Part shown: in pieces, positions 48,001 to 60,770 of the stretch
How positions within the stretch are numbered: position 1 is the stretch's first letter
How the letters are laid out: the number at the start of each line of letters is the position of its first letter
Assembly (NCBI GenBank): GCA_964035545.1
Contig: OZ037765.1
Location: forward strand, 15,928,698-15,992,697
Origin: Bugula neritina
Lineage: Eukaryota; Bryozoa; Gymnolaemata; Cheilostomatida; Bugulidae
Length of the DNA: 64,000 bases
Direction of reading: 5' to 3'
The notes under the pieces: generated by a model
The model's database searches: none
What the model saw: only the letters and a program-made list of their open reading frames with translations
What the model was told of the DNA's origin: nothing
Position numbers and translations under genes: made by a program

Positions 48001-51000
48001 GGTACAAATGTTGAATCACTGTAAATATTATGCAAAGTCTATTTTTATGCCAATGTACATGCATTGTATAATATCAGTTTGCTATTGTCCCATACATCTC
48101 TTTTTGTCACTATTACAGGTATTTATTCAAAAGAATGAATTGTTTATAAGGTGACATATTTTTTAACTCTCACAGAAACAAATACAGTAAATACCTTCAT
48201 AGGCCAAATAAATTAAACAATAGCATGTTCAGTTTAGGTGTTAAAACACCAGTATCTGTTGTTATGCATGCTAAGACATTATGACACACAGTCATATACA
48301 TTTATTGTTCTTTAAATCAACGTAGTACATAAAAATTTTGCAAGAATCTAACTCTTTTTAGAATGAGAGCCTAAAGAATGCGAATGTTGATAATTCATCC
48401 AACATTGTGCAGGAAGCTGTACAAATTACACCCCAGAAAGTCCATATCCAGATACAACCTGGTGTGTACAACCATACTTCTTTGTGTTTTAGGTATCTTT
48501 ATATTCTAACTTTCTTAAATTCAATTTCTGCTGATCATAATACAGATATCTCTAAAAATCCAATAGCCAATAATAAAAAGAATTTGGTAAATTGAGCAGA
48601 AGCCACATATTGGAGTTTTGCTCTCAAACAAATACAATTTTAAAAATTTTAATTTATTTTACTTTTTCTTAATGCAATTTATCTAACTAGTGTCTAATTA
48701 GCTTGTGTCAATTTGTACATCCATCTGTATGAGAAGTCAAAGGACCAGCATATCACACTCACACTGGATATGGTTCTAGTCTATTATATGACCAAAGCGC
48801 ACGGTTGGTTAAACAGAAAGACTGCTCACAATTATTGGTGATTTGCCAGTGTAACATTTTAGCCTAGATATTTTCAGAAAAAAAAAGAATTTATTCAATA
48901 CTATAAGCTGGCAGAGATAAATTGCTGTCTGGCCCTCCTTTTGGTATATTAAAAACCAAAAACCCGTTTCATTTAGGCAGGCCGGTCACAATTCCTCTGC
49001 AGTTCCGAATAGCTGAAGACTACCCGGTGGATTTGTATTACATCATGGATCTTTCTTACTCTATGATAGATGATCAGATAAATCTTATTCGTTTAGCTAC
49101 ATCTCTTGGTATGTATTTATGAAAATTTGAAGTAAGTTTACTTGATGGCATATTTAATCTGAAAGTTTATCCATAATATTATCCTATTCAAGATTCAGCT
49201 TAGACTAAATGTTGAATAGGATATTTAAGCTTTGTAATATGTTTCTGCATCTTTATTGAGCAGAGCTCTTAGCATAATATATAACTAAATTACTTAATTA
49301 ACACAAATATAATTAATTACAACCTAATTATTCAGTAATGGCTACTATTATAATTGACTTGACTGTTATATGAAATGAAGTTGCAATTAATTAATTTTTT
49401 GCTTATTTGTATTCTTGAATCATGCACATATTTTTATGATGCCATTATTGCGATTAAGATTGACTTTTCAGCTATTGTATCAAAACTAGAACATGTTTTT
49501 ATTTCAACCAACAAATTGACTTATAGGCCTAAGTAATATCAATTTTGTTAAAACAATCTGAAATTTTTGTGTATTTTAGTTTATTCATTTATCACTGTTT
49601 TAATATTATAATATTTGTCTACAAATATTGCGAAAAGCTATTGATTCTGCATAAATAATATTTTCATGAGAATTAAAATATTATTTTATGGCAATATCAT
49701 AATTTACTTGTTTTAGAAAAGGAGCTTAAAAATATATCTAGAAATTCCCGTATGGGGTTTGGTGCATTTATTGATAAGCCAATTGAACCATTTATTGGAA
49801 CACGGAAAGTATCTTTACAAAATCCTTGTTTTCCTGCCAACACTTGCGAACCAGCCTACGGTTTTATAAATCAACTTCCACTAACAACTAACACTTCCAT
49901 ATTTGGAAGAAAAGTTGCACTAGCACCTATATCAGGAAACCAAGATGGACCAGAAGGTGGATTAGATGGGCTTTTACAAGCCATGGTTTGTGAGGTACAA
50001 ACATTTTTTTTATTTTCCTGCTCAAAATCAAAGGCATTGACAAAAAGTATGGTAACATGTCGCAAAAATAGTGGTTATCAAAAGACGTTTTGTACCATTT
50101 TACAAAACTAGTTATGTGTAACAGTTAGCATAAGGAGCTTTGCCCTTTCAGCTGTCACATGCCCGAGATAGAATTGATAATTTGCACTTTTTTATAGTAA
50201 TGACCTATGGTGTCCACATTCATAGCTTGCAGTTTATACTTTATATGTAACTAATTGCTCACTGCATGATTTTCAATAGACTTTGATTTGTAACATCATG
50301 GTTAAAAATCGAATGGCTATACTCATTACGGAACTTATCAAATTCTATTAGGAGTTTATTTCTGACATCAAGTCATAAACTTTTGTGTTGCTATAACTGG
50401 TTAGGAACTGGTTTTACCACTGTCTTTATGTATTAATGGTGTCATCACAGATCAATAAGTAACTGTGCAACTATATCCAAATTTAAAATGCTCATGGAAA
50501 TTGCCAAGTTTCAAGTTTGCCTATACAATATCTCTGAATCAACTTATTGTTAAATGTTGTTATAGTAATAAATAAACAATACTAGCATACTTTGCACTAG
50601 ACCAAAATTTTTTGACAACTACCATCTTTGCTCTGGGAAATATATAAAAATATAGTATGTATAATAATAACAATACTAATAACTTTTTATAAACATATAG
50701 CTATTGTTGTTTTCACAAATTGCCGTAAACTACACATTTTAATAATTACTATTAAATTACCAAATACCTGCATCTAAAAGTTTCTTTTTGTATTCTACAT
50801 TTGCTGCGAATCAGAATTGATAAATTATGTTAATGCTCAAAATAATTTTTGAGTTTAACTTTGTAATTTCAGTCTCAGATAGGTTGGAGGCCAACATCTC
50901 GTAAAATTATTCTCTATTCAACTGATGCTAAAAGTCACATAGCTTCAGATGCTAAGGTAATCAAAACTTTATATTTTTTTATATTCGCTCTGTAATGATA

Positions 51001-54000
51001 ATGTAAGAAAGATATGTTCAAATAATAGCTTGTTATGTCACTAGATAAATCTAAAACTTGTATCTTTTTCAAGGAACTCTGCACAAAATGTTCAAGGAGT
51101 TTTTATTTTTGTTCTTTGTTAGCTGAAAAGACAAATCCAATGTTTAAATCTTTGTTATCTATATATAACCATTAAAAATACTTATCTAATGGCAATTATT
51201 AAAAAAAATAAATGCAGCACCAAGCATTTGTTTTATATTTTTTAATATTATTGATAAACTTCTATTTGAAACGGCATCTAGAAATGCAAATAGGTTTTAT
51301 TTCAAAGCTGGGTTAGCTAATGTAGAATGGATTATAACTAGTTAAGTTCTAGCAAGTATATTTGCCATGCTAAATGTGACTCATGCAAAATTCCAGTAGT
51401 TTTGTGCTATTTTTAGGTTGCTGGTATTGTAGAACCAAATGATGGATATTGCCATCTGGTGAACAACACATACTCATATTCATTGCACCAAGACTATCCT
51501 TCCATCAGTCAAATAGCTAGTATTGCCAAGAAGACCAGCACTAGCATAATATTTGCTGTGGCTAATTATTTGCTAGAATATGAAGAAATATCTAAATTTA
51601 TACCAAGTATGCTGTTTCTTGTTTATACGTTATATTGCTTGGGTAAAAATTTTCAATTATTTAACACGAACAAGAATCAAAGGTATGAGTGAATGAAAAA
51701 CTGCTTTACGAAAATAGTAAAATTGTTCTAAAAACTGCTACAAAATGTATGCTGATCTGTGTGCCTTATAGATCACTTGCATTAAATTACTATTTCTTGC
51801 AGATAATATGTCTTTGATTATTCAAGTGCAATATTATGGTGTAATACTTATATAATGTGACATACTGTGTAAAAGGAATCGATTCATTGTATTAAATGTA
51901 AAGCGTCTATTATAGATAAATTTAAGTATCCATTGTTTTAGGATTTATAAATTATAAAGTAATTGAAAAATATTTAAGCATGCAGGGTTGGAGCTCATAA
52001 GAATAGGTAGGCCACTGTGTATTAACCTATTACTATCGTGTACTCTTAGGTTCTGCAGTTGGATTGCTGGCCAATGACTCGAGTAACATAGTCAAGTTAG
52101 TTAAGGAGCAATACGAGAGCTTAATCAAAGTTGTCAACTTAAGAGTTTTGGGAATACCAACATCTTCAGATATCAAAGTGGGGATCAAATCTAATTGCAG
52201 CCAGTAAGTGACATATTTTAAAATTAATTATAAGTTGAGAGAGTTTTATTTTATTGTATTTGGTTTAATACACTATTTGATGAATATGAGCAAGCTGATT
52301 GTACTAATTACATAAAACTTTAAAAAAGTGCTATGGCTATGAATAAATAAAGTATGAATACCTACAGATAAAAATATAAAAACAGCAGCTATTTAGCTTT
52401 TTTGAATGTTTTTTTTAAAACTATTAACTGTTGTACATATATGGGAAGTAAGTTAAAATTTAATTTTTCTTCTTTACAAGTGCATAGCCTTCCCTACCTG
52501 GCTGTCGCTGATTATATTTATTTTAGCGTCTCTATGATATTCCAATCATATGCACCTTTGTATGTGTTGTGCTATCTCTTATAACCATAGAAACAAAATA
52601 TGGTGGCGTTTTGAAATTTTAAGATAAACATTTCAAAGTCACAATTATTAATATATTTTACATTTATCTTCGCGACCCGAATAGGAAAAAACAGAGATAG
52701 GTGAAAAAAAATCATCATTTGCATGTATTTTGCATCATCATGCATTTTATATTTGTAGTTTAATCTAATGCTAAGCTATAGAGTATATAGGCCATAGGGT
52801 ATTAGAAAATTAAGTGATATTTTAAACTGAATTGTTCAATATAAGCATCCTTGGTCTGAAACAGAATTCCGTAGGTAATTGGTGATTTTAATTTCTTTCG
52901 TAATACTATGCACATAATCTTCATATACAAAAAATTTAATAATGAATCCAATATTTCACCTCTAATATATCACTTTTATAAGTTTTCAACTGGACACATG
53001 AAAAAAAATTAAAAATGCATTTCCATTTACCCCATAGTTTAATATTTAGAAGTGATTACTGTAGAAAACCAGTCTAATATTTCAACATCTATACATTTCA
53101 AGTGGCCATCAAATGGCTTGACTAGCTCTGTCTATAGTCTATACAAGTATCTGTCAACTATAATTTTTTTCTTTCATTTGATTTAACCAAAACATACTTG
53201 TATGTTTCATAAACTATGACTTTCAAAGACATTCCATGGAGAAAACAATTTCTTCAAGACTACAGAATTATAGCAATTTTCTTGTCTATCTTTTTGGTGT
53301 CATGCTTTGTTTGATGTTGTATTGTAGGTCAGACGGTACATTTGTAGAAAATAGTGTTTGTGATTCAGTTCGTATTGGAGAATATGTTCATTTTGAAATC
53401 GAAGTCAGTTTGCAGTCTTGTGCCAATCACTTGCAGAACCAGTCATTTCTTGTAAAGTCTGATGATTTAAGCGACAATTTACAAGTAGATGTAGAAATTG
53501 TTTGCCAGTGTGACTGCAATGACAAGGTACTTTAACTACTTGACTACTGGTTTTTGTGTACTTCAAGCTACATGTTTTACTTTTGTAAAAAGTTGCTGCA
53601 ATTCAAACCTATCGACATTATCAAAATAAAATAGATTTTAGCTTTTATTAATTTTCCTCAACGCTTACATCATCTTTAAAATGACACCCTAGTTAGTGAT
53701 AGTAGTGACAAAAAGTTCCTTTAAACTTTTTCGCTTTTGCTTTGAAAATTTAAAGAATTTTTTAAACTTACCAACTGTGCTTCAACTGTTGAGTAAAAAG
53801 CAAATTCTCTTATTTAGTGATCTCTTTAGCAACAAGTTACTGTAAATTAAATTACGGCGAATAATGTATTGTTAATGAAGCACTGGTGACTTGTAAGCTT
53901 TGGTAGTAAACAACAACCTGTTGAGTCACTATTTTTAGTTGCTTTATTTTACAATATTCCATTGTATACGCCACTGGGTAAACTTTAGAGTTCAACTATA

Positions 54001-57000
54001 ACAATTCCTTTTCTGTTTGCAACTTTTTAAACTGAGTTAAACCATAACTGCCTACTCTACCAATAGAATATGTGAGCAGATGACAGTTGATGATTGAAAA
54101 CAAAAATGTTTTTACCAGACAGAAAAAGACGCAAAGTGTTCAGGAGCTGGTACCTACAGCTGTGGGCTCTGCTCCTGTGACTCCGGATTTAGTGGAGAGA
54201 AATGTGAATGTGACAGCCAGGCTTCTAAGCCTAAGGATTCTTGTGATAAGTAACTGTCTTACCATCTTTTCAATAACTGGCTGTAGGAAACGTCTTTGTT
54301 AATTGTTTACAGTACTTTGTTAGCAAATTTACATCAACATGCATTGGGAAGAGTTGAGCATCGCTTCGGTCTATACTGCTGGCAGTATTTCGGACGATGA
54401 CAATATATGAAATAAACTGCAGCGATGCTCACCTTTTCACAATACCTGTTGATGTAAATTTGCTATCAAAGTATACTGTAAGCTATTAACAAAGACGTTG
54501 CTTTATTTTATGAGATCTAATCTTTAATATAGTTTTGTCACCAATGTTTTAGAATTAAACTTTGTTTAGAAAAATTACCTTGTTGCATATTGTATGCTGC
54601 TTTTTTTCTCACCTATCTCCTCGTTGTCCTGTTCAGGTAGCAAGATATTTTATGCAGCTAAAGTTTTTAAACAATATATTTGTTCATCATCAAATATAAT
54701 TTTACCAGTGGCATGATAAAAACAGCACCTTTCTTTCTATAAAACTATTTGTATTTTTCAACTCTTTATTATAAAGCAAATTTAAAGCAAATTTTTCTTC
54801 TTTGAATATTTTGTTAATTTTTATGCTCATATAATTGCACTATTTACTTCTGAACTGCCTAATCAAGCATTGTCACATGTGTAATCTAGATAAATTTACA
54901 CTACTTCATAGCATATAATTAAAATGTTTTATGAAAATCTCTAATGAGTAAAAGAATTGTGGTCAGCTGGCTATCAACATATATTTCTCATGCTGCAAAT
55001 GTGCCTATTGTGTCAACAAAATAATGATTATTACAGTTTTCTAAATCCTATATTTTACTTATTGTTGATAACAAGTGTGCAACTATAATGATTTTTAGTG
55101 TAAAAACTGGCTTAATGTGTTCTGGACATGGGGAATGTGATAGTTGTGGTAACTGTCAATGTGATTGTCTACCTGGGGGACTGGAGCCTTTGTGCGACAG
55201 GTATACGGGGCCGGTGTGTCAGTGTAACAACAAGGCATGCAGTCAGAGAAATGGAAAGTTATGTTCTGGTGAGTTTACCTACACAAATGTTACCAAGTTT
55301 ATAGGCTTAACTAGGTCACATTATTAAGTTAATTTTTTGTATATTCGTGTCATGTTATATTGTAATTTGTATAGAATAAATCATCATAGCCAAGTCAAAG
55401 GTATTTAATATATATGAACTTCAATCTTGTATATTATAGTAAAGAATAATTTTCAACAGTTCGACATGCTGTTTTAGAGCATTATTTACAAAAAGAAACT
55501 TATATGAGCTAGTTTACCAACAATATGCATTTAACAATTGATTTGCATCAATTATGTGATATATTCATAGAGCATATAGACTCTATATTATCATAACATC
55601 TTTTAAAAGCATTTATTTGCACACAGCATTTACTATTACAAGTAATTGTCACAAACTGTATGGTATATTTTCAAGTGAATTGTAATAGATAAATAATCTA
55701 AGACCAGCGCTATGACCTCTCAACTCTTCAGTGCTATTTGTTAAATTTGTGAGCGTCTTCTTTCTCATTCTTAAAACAATTTGTTAGGCAGAGGCAACTG
55801 TACGTGTGATCCTCACAGCTTCCTCAGCTTATGTCAATGTGAAAGTGGATATCTTGGAGCAGATTGCAGTTGTCCAGTATCTGATGCTACATGCAGATCT
55901 AAAGAAAACATGGAGGTACCGTATTAACCCAGATATGCAAAGTTGAATATTAATTGCACTAATGTAAGATTTCATAATGGAGTCTTGAAAATTTCATTTT
56001 ATAAATTGAATAGACTCTTACTAATAATACTCCAATGCAGACTGAAACAATTATTTTGTGTGAAAAAACGTATAAACGAAAATCATTTTATAATTATTAT
56101 TCAAAACAATATTTTTACTACAAATAATAGAGCAACTATCGAACGTCTTTTCCCACCGGTTTCTGTGCGTCCACTAAAGATGATTGTCAATGCTGTTTAT
56201 GATTTTAGTTCATGTTGTAATTTCTATACAACCATATTTTCAGGTGCTGTGTAATGGCAAGGGAACTTGCAACTGTGGGAAGTGCACTTGTATAGATCAA
56301 TGCTATGAAGGTGCAGTTTGTTCAATATTGAAACCGGTGAGCTTTTGAAACAACAGCTAGTGGTTTATTTTTCTCTCTATGTCTGCTCAAGTGATTCAAA
56401 CATTTCTAATTTAAGGCTTTCTTTTAGGTGAAATAGGTTTCTTATTTGTTATAAATGCGGCCAATGAAATTAGCTATAATATAAAGAAAGCGGCTAATTG
56501 CAAATTCTGAAAATCTATGGTCAGCTTACTGGTTCAAGTTTTCCACAAATGTAATTGGAGACTAGTAGCTGTTTTGAAAATTTAATGACTTGAAGCTTAT
56601 CCAATAATAAGAAACAAGATCTGTTTGAGGACATACTGTACTACTCTGTTGATGTTAGTTTTAAGTAAATTGAAAACAATGTTGAAAGAATTTCTTGAAA
56701 TGTTATAAACATCCAACACAGAGTACATTAATTTTGCTTGATATAATATTTATGTAATTACATCTCTGCGAATAATAAATATGTTTTGACTAAAATAATC
56801 AACTAAAATAAGTTAAACTGTATATTAGATTTGTTTTGCATGCATGATATTGTAATATAAGCATAGTATGTACTACTTTGATATATTCTGTAGGAATGTG
56901 GTAAAACATGCATTAGTTTCAGAGAGTGTGCTGCTTGCTATACTCTATCTGGGACAGAATGTACACACGCTAATGGCTCTTGTAGCTCTTACAATGTTAA

Positions 57001-57700
57001 AGAAGTTACTAAAATTGATGGTAAGTTTTGCATTTGTCTTATGCAAAAAAATGTTCAGGTAAGAAAGAGAAAAGTTTTCAAGTAGTGTCCTTTATGTGAA
57101 ACATATGTTATTTTACATATATCAAATAAAGTAGTATGCATTATTACTTGTATTTAGCTTAACATGATATTGCTAATCTTTGGAATAGAGTAAGAGGCTG
57201 TAGAAACTGTAGCCTCAAAACATTTTATAGTCTGAGTCGCTATTCCTGGGAAAACCCCAGATGAAAAAGGTTTTTAAATCAGGCTAATGACTTTCTCCAA
57301 TGTGGCACAGAAGCAGTTATGACTGGATGCCCTTCCAGGCATAACCACCGGTTTGGCTTCAACCACTGACACCTGGCTTCAGCCACTGGGCCAGCATTTT
57401 ATAGTTCAAGATCATTATTATTATTATGTGACACAAATTGTAATGCTTCATAAGAATAGGCTTTTATAAATCTTTTCTGTCAATGACTTGTATTTCTTTG
57501 AACTTCTCTATAGCCACTCATCATGCTTTAAAAATCTTATAGACTCTTTTGAAAACCCGGTATGTTACATAATATAATGTTGAATTTTTCTTGGCTTTTT
57601 CTATCTGAGGTTTGATGTATATATATGCACGCCCCCCCCCCCCCGCACAAATATATATAAACATATATAAATATATATACCTATACATATATATTATTAT

Positions 57701-57762
<62 letters not shown>

Positions 57763-59195
57763 CCAGTTAAAAACTTCTGTCCGCTTGTATTGTGTATATT
57801 ATTGTATACTTATTTTAAGGTAGCTCAATATATTACTAGCTAGCTTTAATAATTTTCCTTTCTAGAGGAAAGTCCAGGCGCATGTTTTTATATTGACCAG
57901 CATGGATGCGAGAATCACTATTTATATGAATACAAGTCTGGGTGGAACTTGTATATTTTATTGAAGTCTCGTAAGTATATATAGTGCAGTACTTTTTTGC
58001 AGAGTTTTTTTTAAGAATTTTAGTCTAATTATGACTGAGCAAAGGATTTGTTATATAACAATGTGATGTAAACCATGGGCTAAAAATTCAAGCTTCTCGT
58101 TGAACTCACTTTGTTTTATAATAACTAAATGCTTAATTTTTAAAGCTTATTAGGGAAACTGTCGTGGCAGTCATGTTGCAGTTTTTGATATTTCAAATAA
58201 TTTATACTTTAAATCTCTCTTAAAATCCCTATCAAAGATTTTCATTCATTGTACTAGTAAAAATTGTCAGACATTTTTAAAGCTTATTCTGTAGATGAAA
58301 AAAAGATGTTTTATTTTCTGAAAATGTTTTTATTATAATTTCTGATTGTTTTCAACAAAGTGAATAGCTTAGTATATAGCTCATTCTAACACCAACCATG
58401 CACAGTACTGCTGTATTCTATTTCTATTCCAATGCTTTTTTGTGGTACATAACATAGAACCAAGCAGAGTAAGTGAATTTATTTTCTATTTTTATAAATA
58501 CGATTGTTTTAGAATGTCAAAAAGAGTACTGGCTAGAGATAATAATTGGTATAAGTGTTGGAGTATTAGTGTTAGGTGTGACAGCACTCATCATATGGAA
58601 GCAGGCAGTTACTATTCATGACAAGAGAGAGTTTGCTAGATTCCAAGCTGAAGCACAAAGAGCCAAATGGAAAACCGTAAGATCTCTCATAAATCATAAA
58701 TTTCCTTTGTCTGTTCATCACATCAAGTGTGTTGTTTCACTTGTTTTAAAGTATTAGAGTGCTATTTAGAATGAAGTTTTTAGGAAAATAGGGTTTTTAT
58801 GCAGGCATTTTATTCAACGTGATGATTCTCCTGGGGCAATGAGTATTAACAGCACTGCACTGAAGATCGGCTTGGTCAGGTTTATGATACGTAATATATG
58901 GCAACTTTATCAACATGAATAATATCCTTCAAGTTCTTCATAGTCTAGGCATCATATACTTGAATAAATTTATTATCTCTTTTTGCAAATTTTCAGACAA
59001 ATATTACAGTTAATCTCATTTTAATTCTGTGGATAATTATATATATGGTATTTCTTACAGACGAATAACCCTTTATATAAACCTGCCACTTCAATGTTTA
59101 AGAATCCCATGTACAGTGCAGTGGAACCAGGCATGGATAGGTTTGCAGATGGTGAGCTAGAACATTCAGCAAAACCTCTTGTTATAGACACATAG
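45032..59195 (+). CDS. Integrin beta subunit, complete, 18 coding exons
   Basis: Exons: 45032-45098, 45410-45504, 47900-48001, 48362-48461, 48977-49108, 49717-49994, 50873-50956, 51417-51606, 52050-52203, 53328-53526, 54119-54249, 55099-55268, 55788-55915, 56244-56336, 56894-57020, 57866-57970, 58513-58676, 59061-59195. All phases join and give 817 codons, a usual length. Domains: signal peptide ([20 protein letters not shown]), PSI (exon 2), hybrid with [15 protein letters not shown], then the betaI domain with MIDAS DLSYSM and adjacent DD, the specificity loop NPCFPANTC and the SPEGGLDG-type GPEGGLDG. Hybrid returns in exons 9-10, then I-EGF1-4 (exons 10-14), beta tail, one membrane helix ([20 protein letters not shown]) and a tail with [13 protein letters not shown] and NPMY for talin/kindlin binding. 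It pairs with an alpha subunit as an adhesion receptor. The tail runs about 26 residues past NPMY, longer than usual. Confidence 0.93.
54289..54499. repeat. Snapback hairpin in integrin intron 11
   Basis: 54289-54367 is the near-exact reverse complement of 54420-54499. The arms read AACGTCTTTGTTAA...GAGCATCGC, with a loop of about 52 bp. It begins about 40 bp after the splice donor of exon 11. No coding capacity; either a MITE or a source of a long hairpin RNA. Confidence 0.75.
57238..57393 (-). mobile_element. tRNA-derived SINE, second copy
   Basis: Same family as 20125-20310. The minus-strand head contains TGGCCCAGTGGCTGAAGCC and a decayed B box GTGGTTGAAGCC, then GGAAGGGCATCCAG, TTCTGTGCCAC and AACCTTTTTCATCTGGGG. 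It lies in integrin intron 15. Confidence 0.6.
57606..57760. repeat. Poly-C and (TA)n microsatellite
   Basis: A pure C run at 57632-57644 is followed by interrupted and then pure TA repeats. It lies in integrin intron 15. Confidence 0.85.
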
Positions 59196-59368
59196 TGTAC
59201 ACTGCATTACTTTATTGAATTTTAAAATTTTCTGTCTGTTTCCTTTATAACCTCAAACTTGATGGATTTTTATTATAAACCTATTATATCTGTAAGTTGT
59301 TAATTTTTAATATTGCATTATTTATTATATAACTAAGATAAAATGATATTATATGTTAACATAGTTTA

Positions 59369-59374
59369 AATAAA
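59369..59374 (+). terminator. Polyadenylation signal, integrin gene
   Basis: AATAAA about 175 bp after the integrin stop codon, followed by T-rich sequence. It is a reasonable but not unique candidate. Confidence 0.45.
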
Positions 59375-59399
59375 AACCTATATTAATAATCTTATAACA

Positions 59400-60528
59400 C
59401 TTTTGACTATGAAGTCGAGATAATGTGTTATAATAATATAATATTGATGGTTAGCGAGTACTCCCTAGTACAAAGTTATGTGTTGATGCACAGTTGTATT
59501 ATATATAAATAGGTTTAACTTGCTGGTAGCACAAGCTAGTATTCAACCTGCCCTGATCAATATTTCACATTTTGTTATATGGTTTTAGATGAGTCACTAT
59601 CTAACATTGTCTGTATTATATGCTGTCATTTTTACCAGTAGCTGCTGGCTTTAGTGCCATTATTCAAAACTCAGCTTTTTACTATAATTTGTGTATAAAA
59701 TGTTATATTTTAAAACAAATATATTTGAATTGCATGTTGTGCTTAAATAATAATTATATTAGGGCATTGAATAAAATCATACTGTTTTGGTGACAACATT
59801 ATCAGAGCATCATATTTTTACTTTATACTGTCAGTGTATTTTGACTATATGTAGAACCATCATCTCAAAATATTTTTTGATCGCACCATCATGATGAGTT
59901 GGTATGTTAGAAAACAAGATACATCAATTTATACAGCTGTAACATTTAGCACAGGTGCCTTCTATTGTACAAAAAGATGATTAGGCTAAGACTTTTCAAA
60001 TTCGTAGCCAGCAAGTAACATGTCAAAATAGTCTTTTGAATTATAGAATTTGAATTTATAATTTCAAGTGTCTTTATATTTATATAAGTTAAATTATTTG
60101 TCATCACTTAGCAGTGTTTATAGATTTAAGTTGGAAATGCTGCAACTTAGATTGCTAAAAAGTTTACAGCTTTTCACGAACAAAAGCTTTATGCACCTAA
60201 AAGGCCTCAATTGCAATTAGTCTAAGATTTTTAAATAACATCAAATGATATGGACATGTGTTTTTCGAAAGAAACAAAATATATTTTAGCAAATCACTCA
60301 TTTATAATATTCTTTTAAAATCTCGGTTTCTACAATTAACCTTCTTTCAATAAATTGTGCCAACATAAAGTTCCGAATGAAGGACGTGTGGCAGACATAA
60401 CTGTGTTGAAAAGCATAGCCTTTAATAGATTGCTATTAAAGCAACTAACATAGACAAGAGCTGTTTATGGATTTAAATTAAGTTGAAAAAGTAATTTCAA
60501 CTGAATTTACATGTATACATATAACATA
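59400..60528. other. Intergenic stretch between integrin and PSMB5
   Basis: AT-rich; no gene or repeat recognised. It may hold alternative 3' ends of the integrin transcript. Confidence 0.45.
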
Positions 60529-60750
60529 TCACATGTCATGTTGGCTCAATGGGTTGAACTTGATTAAACTCTTAGGCCTTAGCCTATACTCGCAGTTATA
60601 GAAGACATGTATGACCTTGCTTCCGTTTTGAATAATAATTATGTACATTATTTTACCATCTTCATCCGTCATAACATGGTCACACATGAGTACGGAGTTG
60701 TCGCCTATTGGGTTTTGGGTTCTAAGTTTTCCCTGCGAGGCATTCGGCAC
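60529..60750 (-). CDS. Unrecognised 73-codon open frame, divergent from PSMB5
   Basis: The frame starts 20 bp upstream of the PSMB5 start codon on the opposite strand. It reads through NPIGDNSVLMCDHVMTDEDG, a hydrophobic KIMYIIIIQNG segment, and ends NPLSQHDM. Alternatively a TTGTTTAG acceptor just upstream (inside the PSMB5 5' leader) would make it a terminal exon. I do not recognise a family. It could be a small gene sharing a bidirectional promoter, an upstream transcript, or chance. Confidence 0.25.
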   Translation of the reverse strand: MPNASQGKLRTQNPIGDNSVLMCDHVMTDEDGKIMYIIIIQNGSKVIHVFYNCEYRLRPKSLIKFNPLSQHDM

Positions 60751-60770
60751 ACAGCTACGCTAAACAAAAA

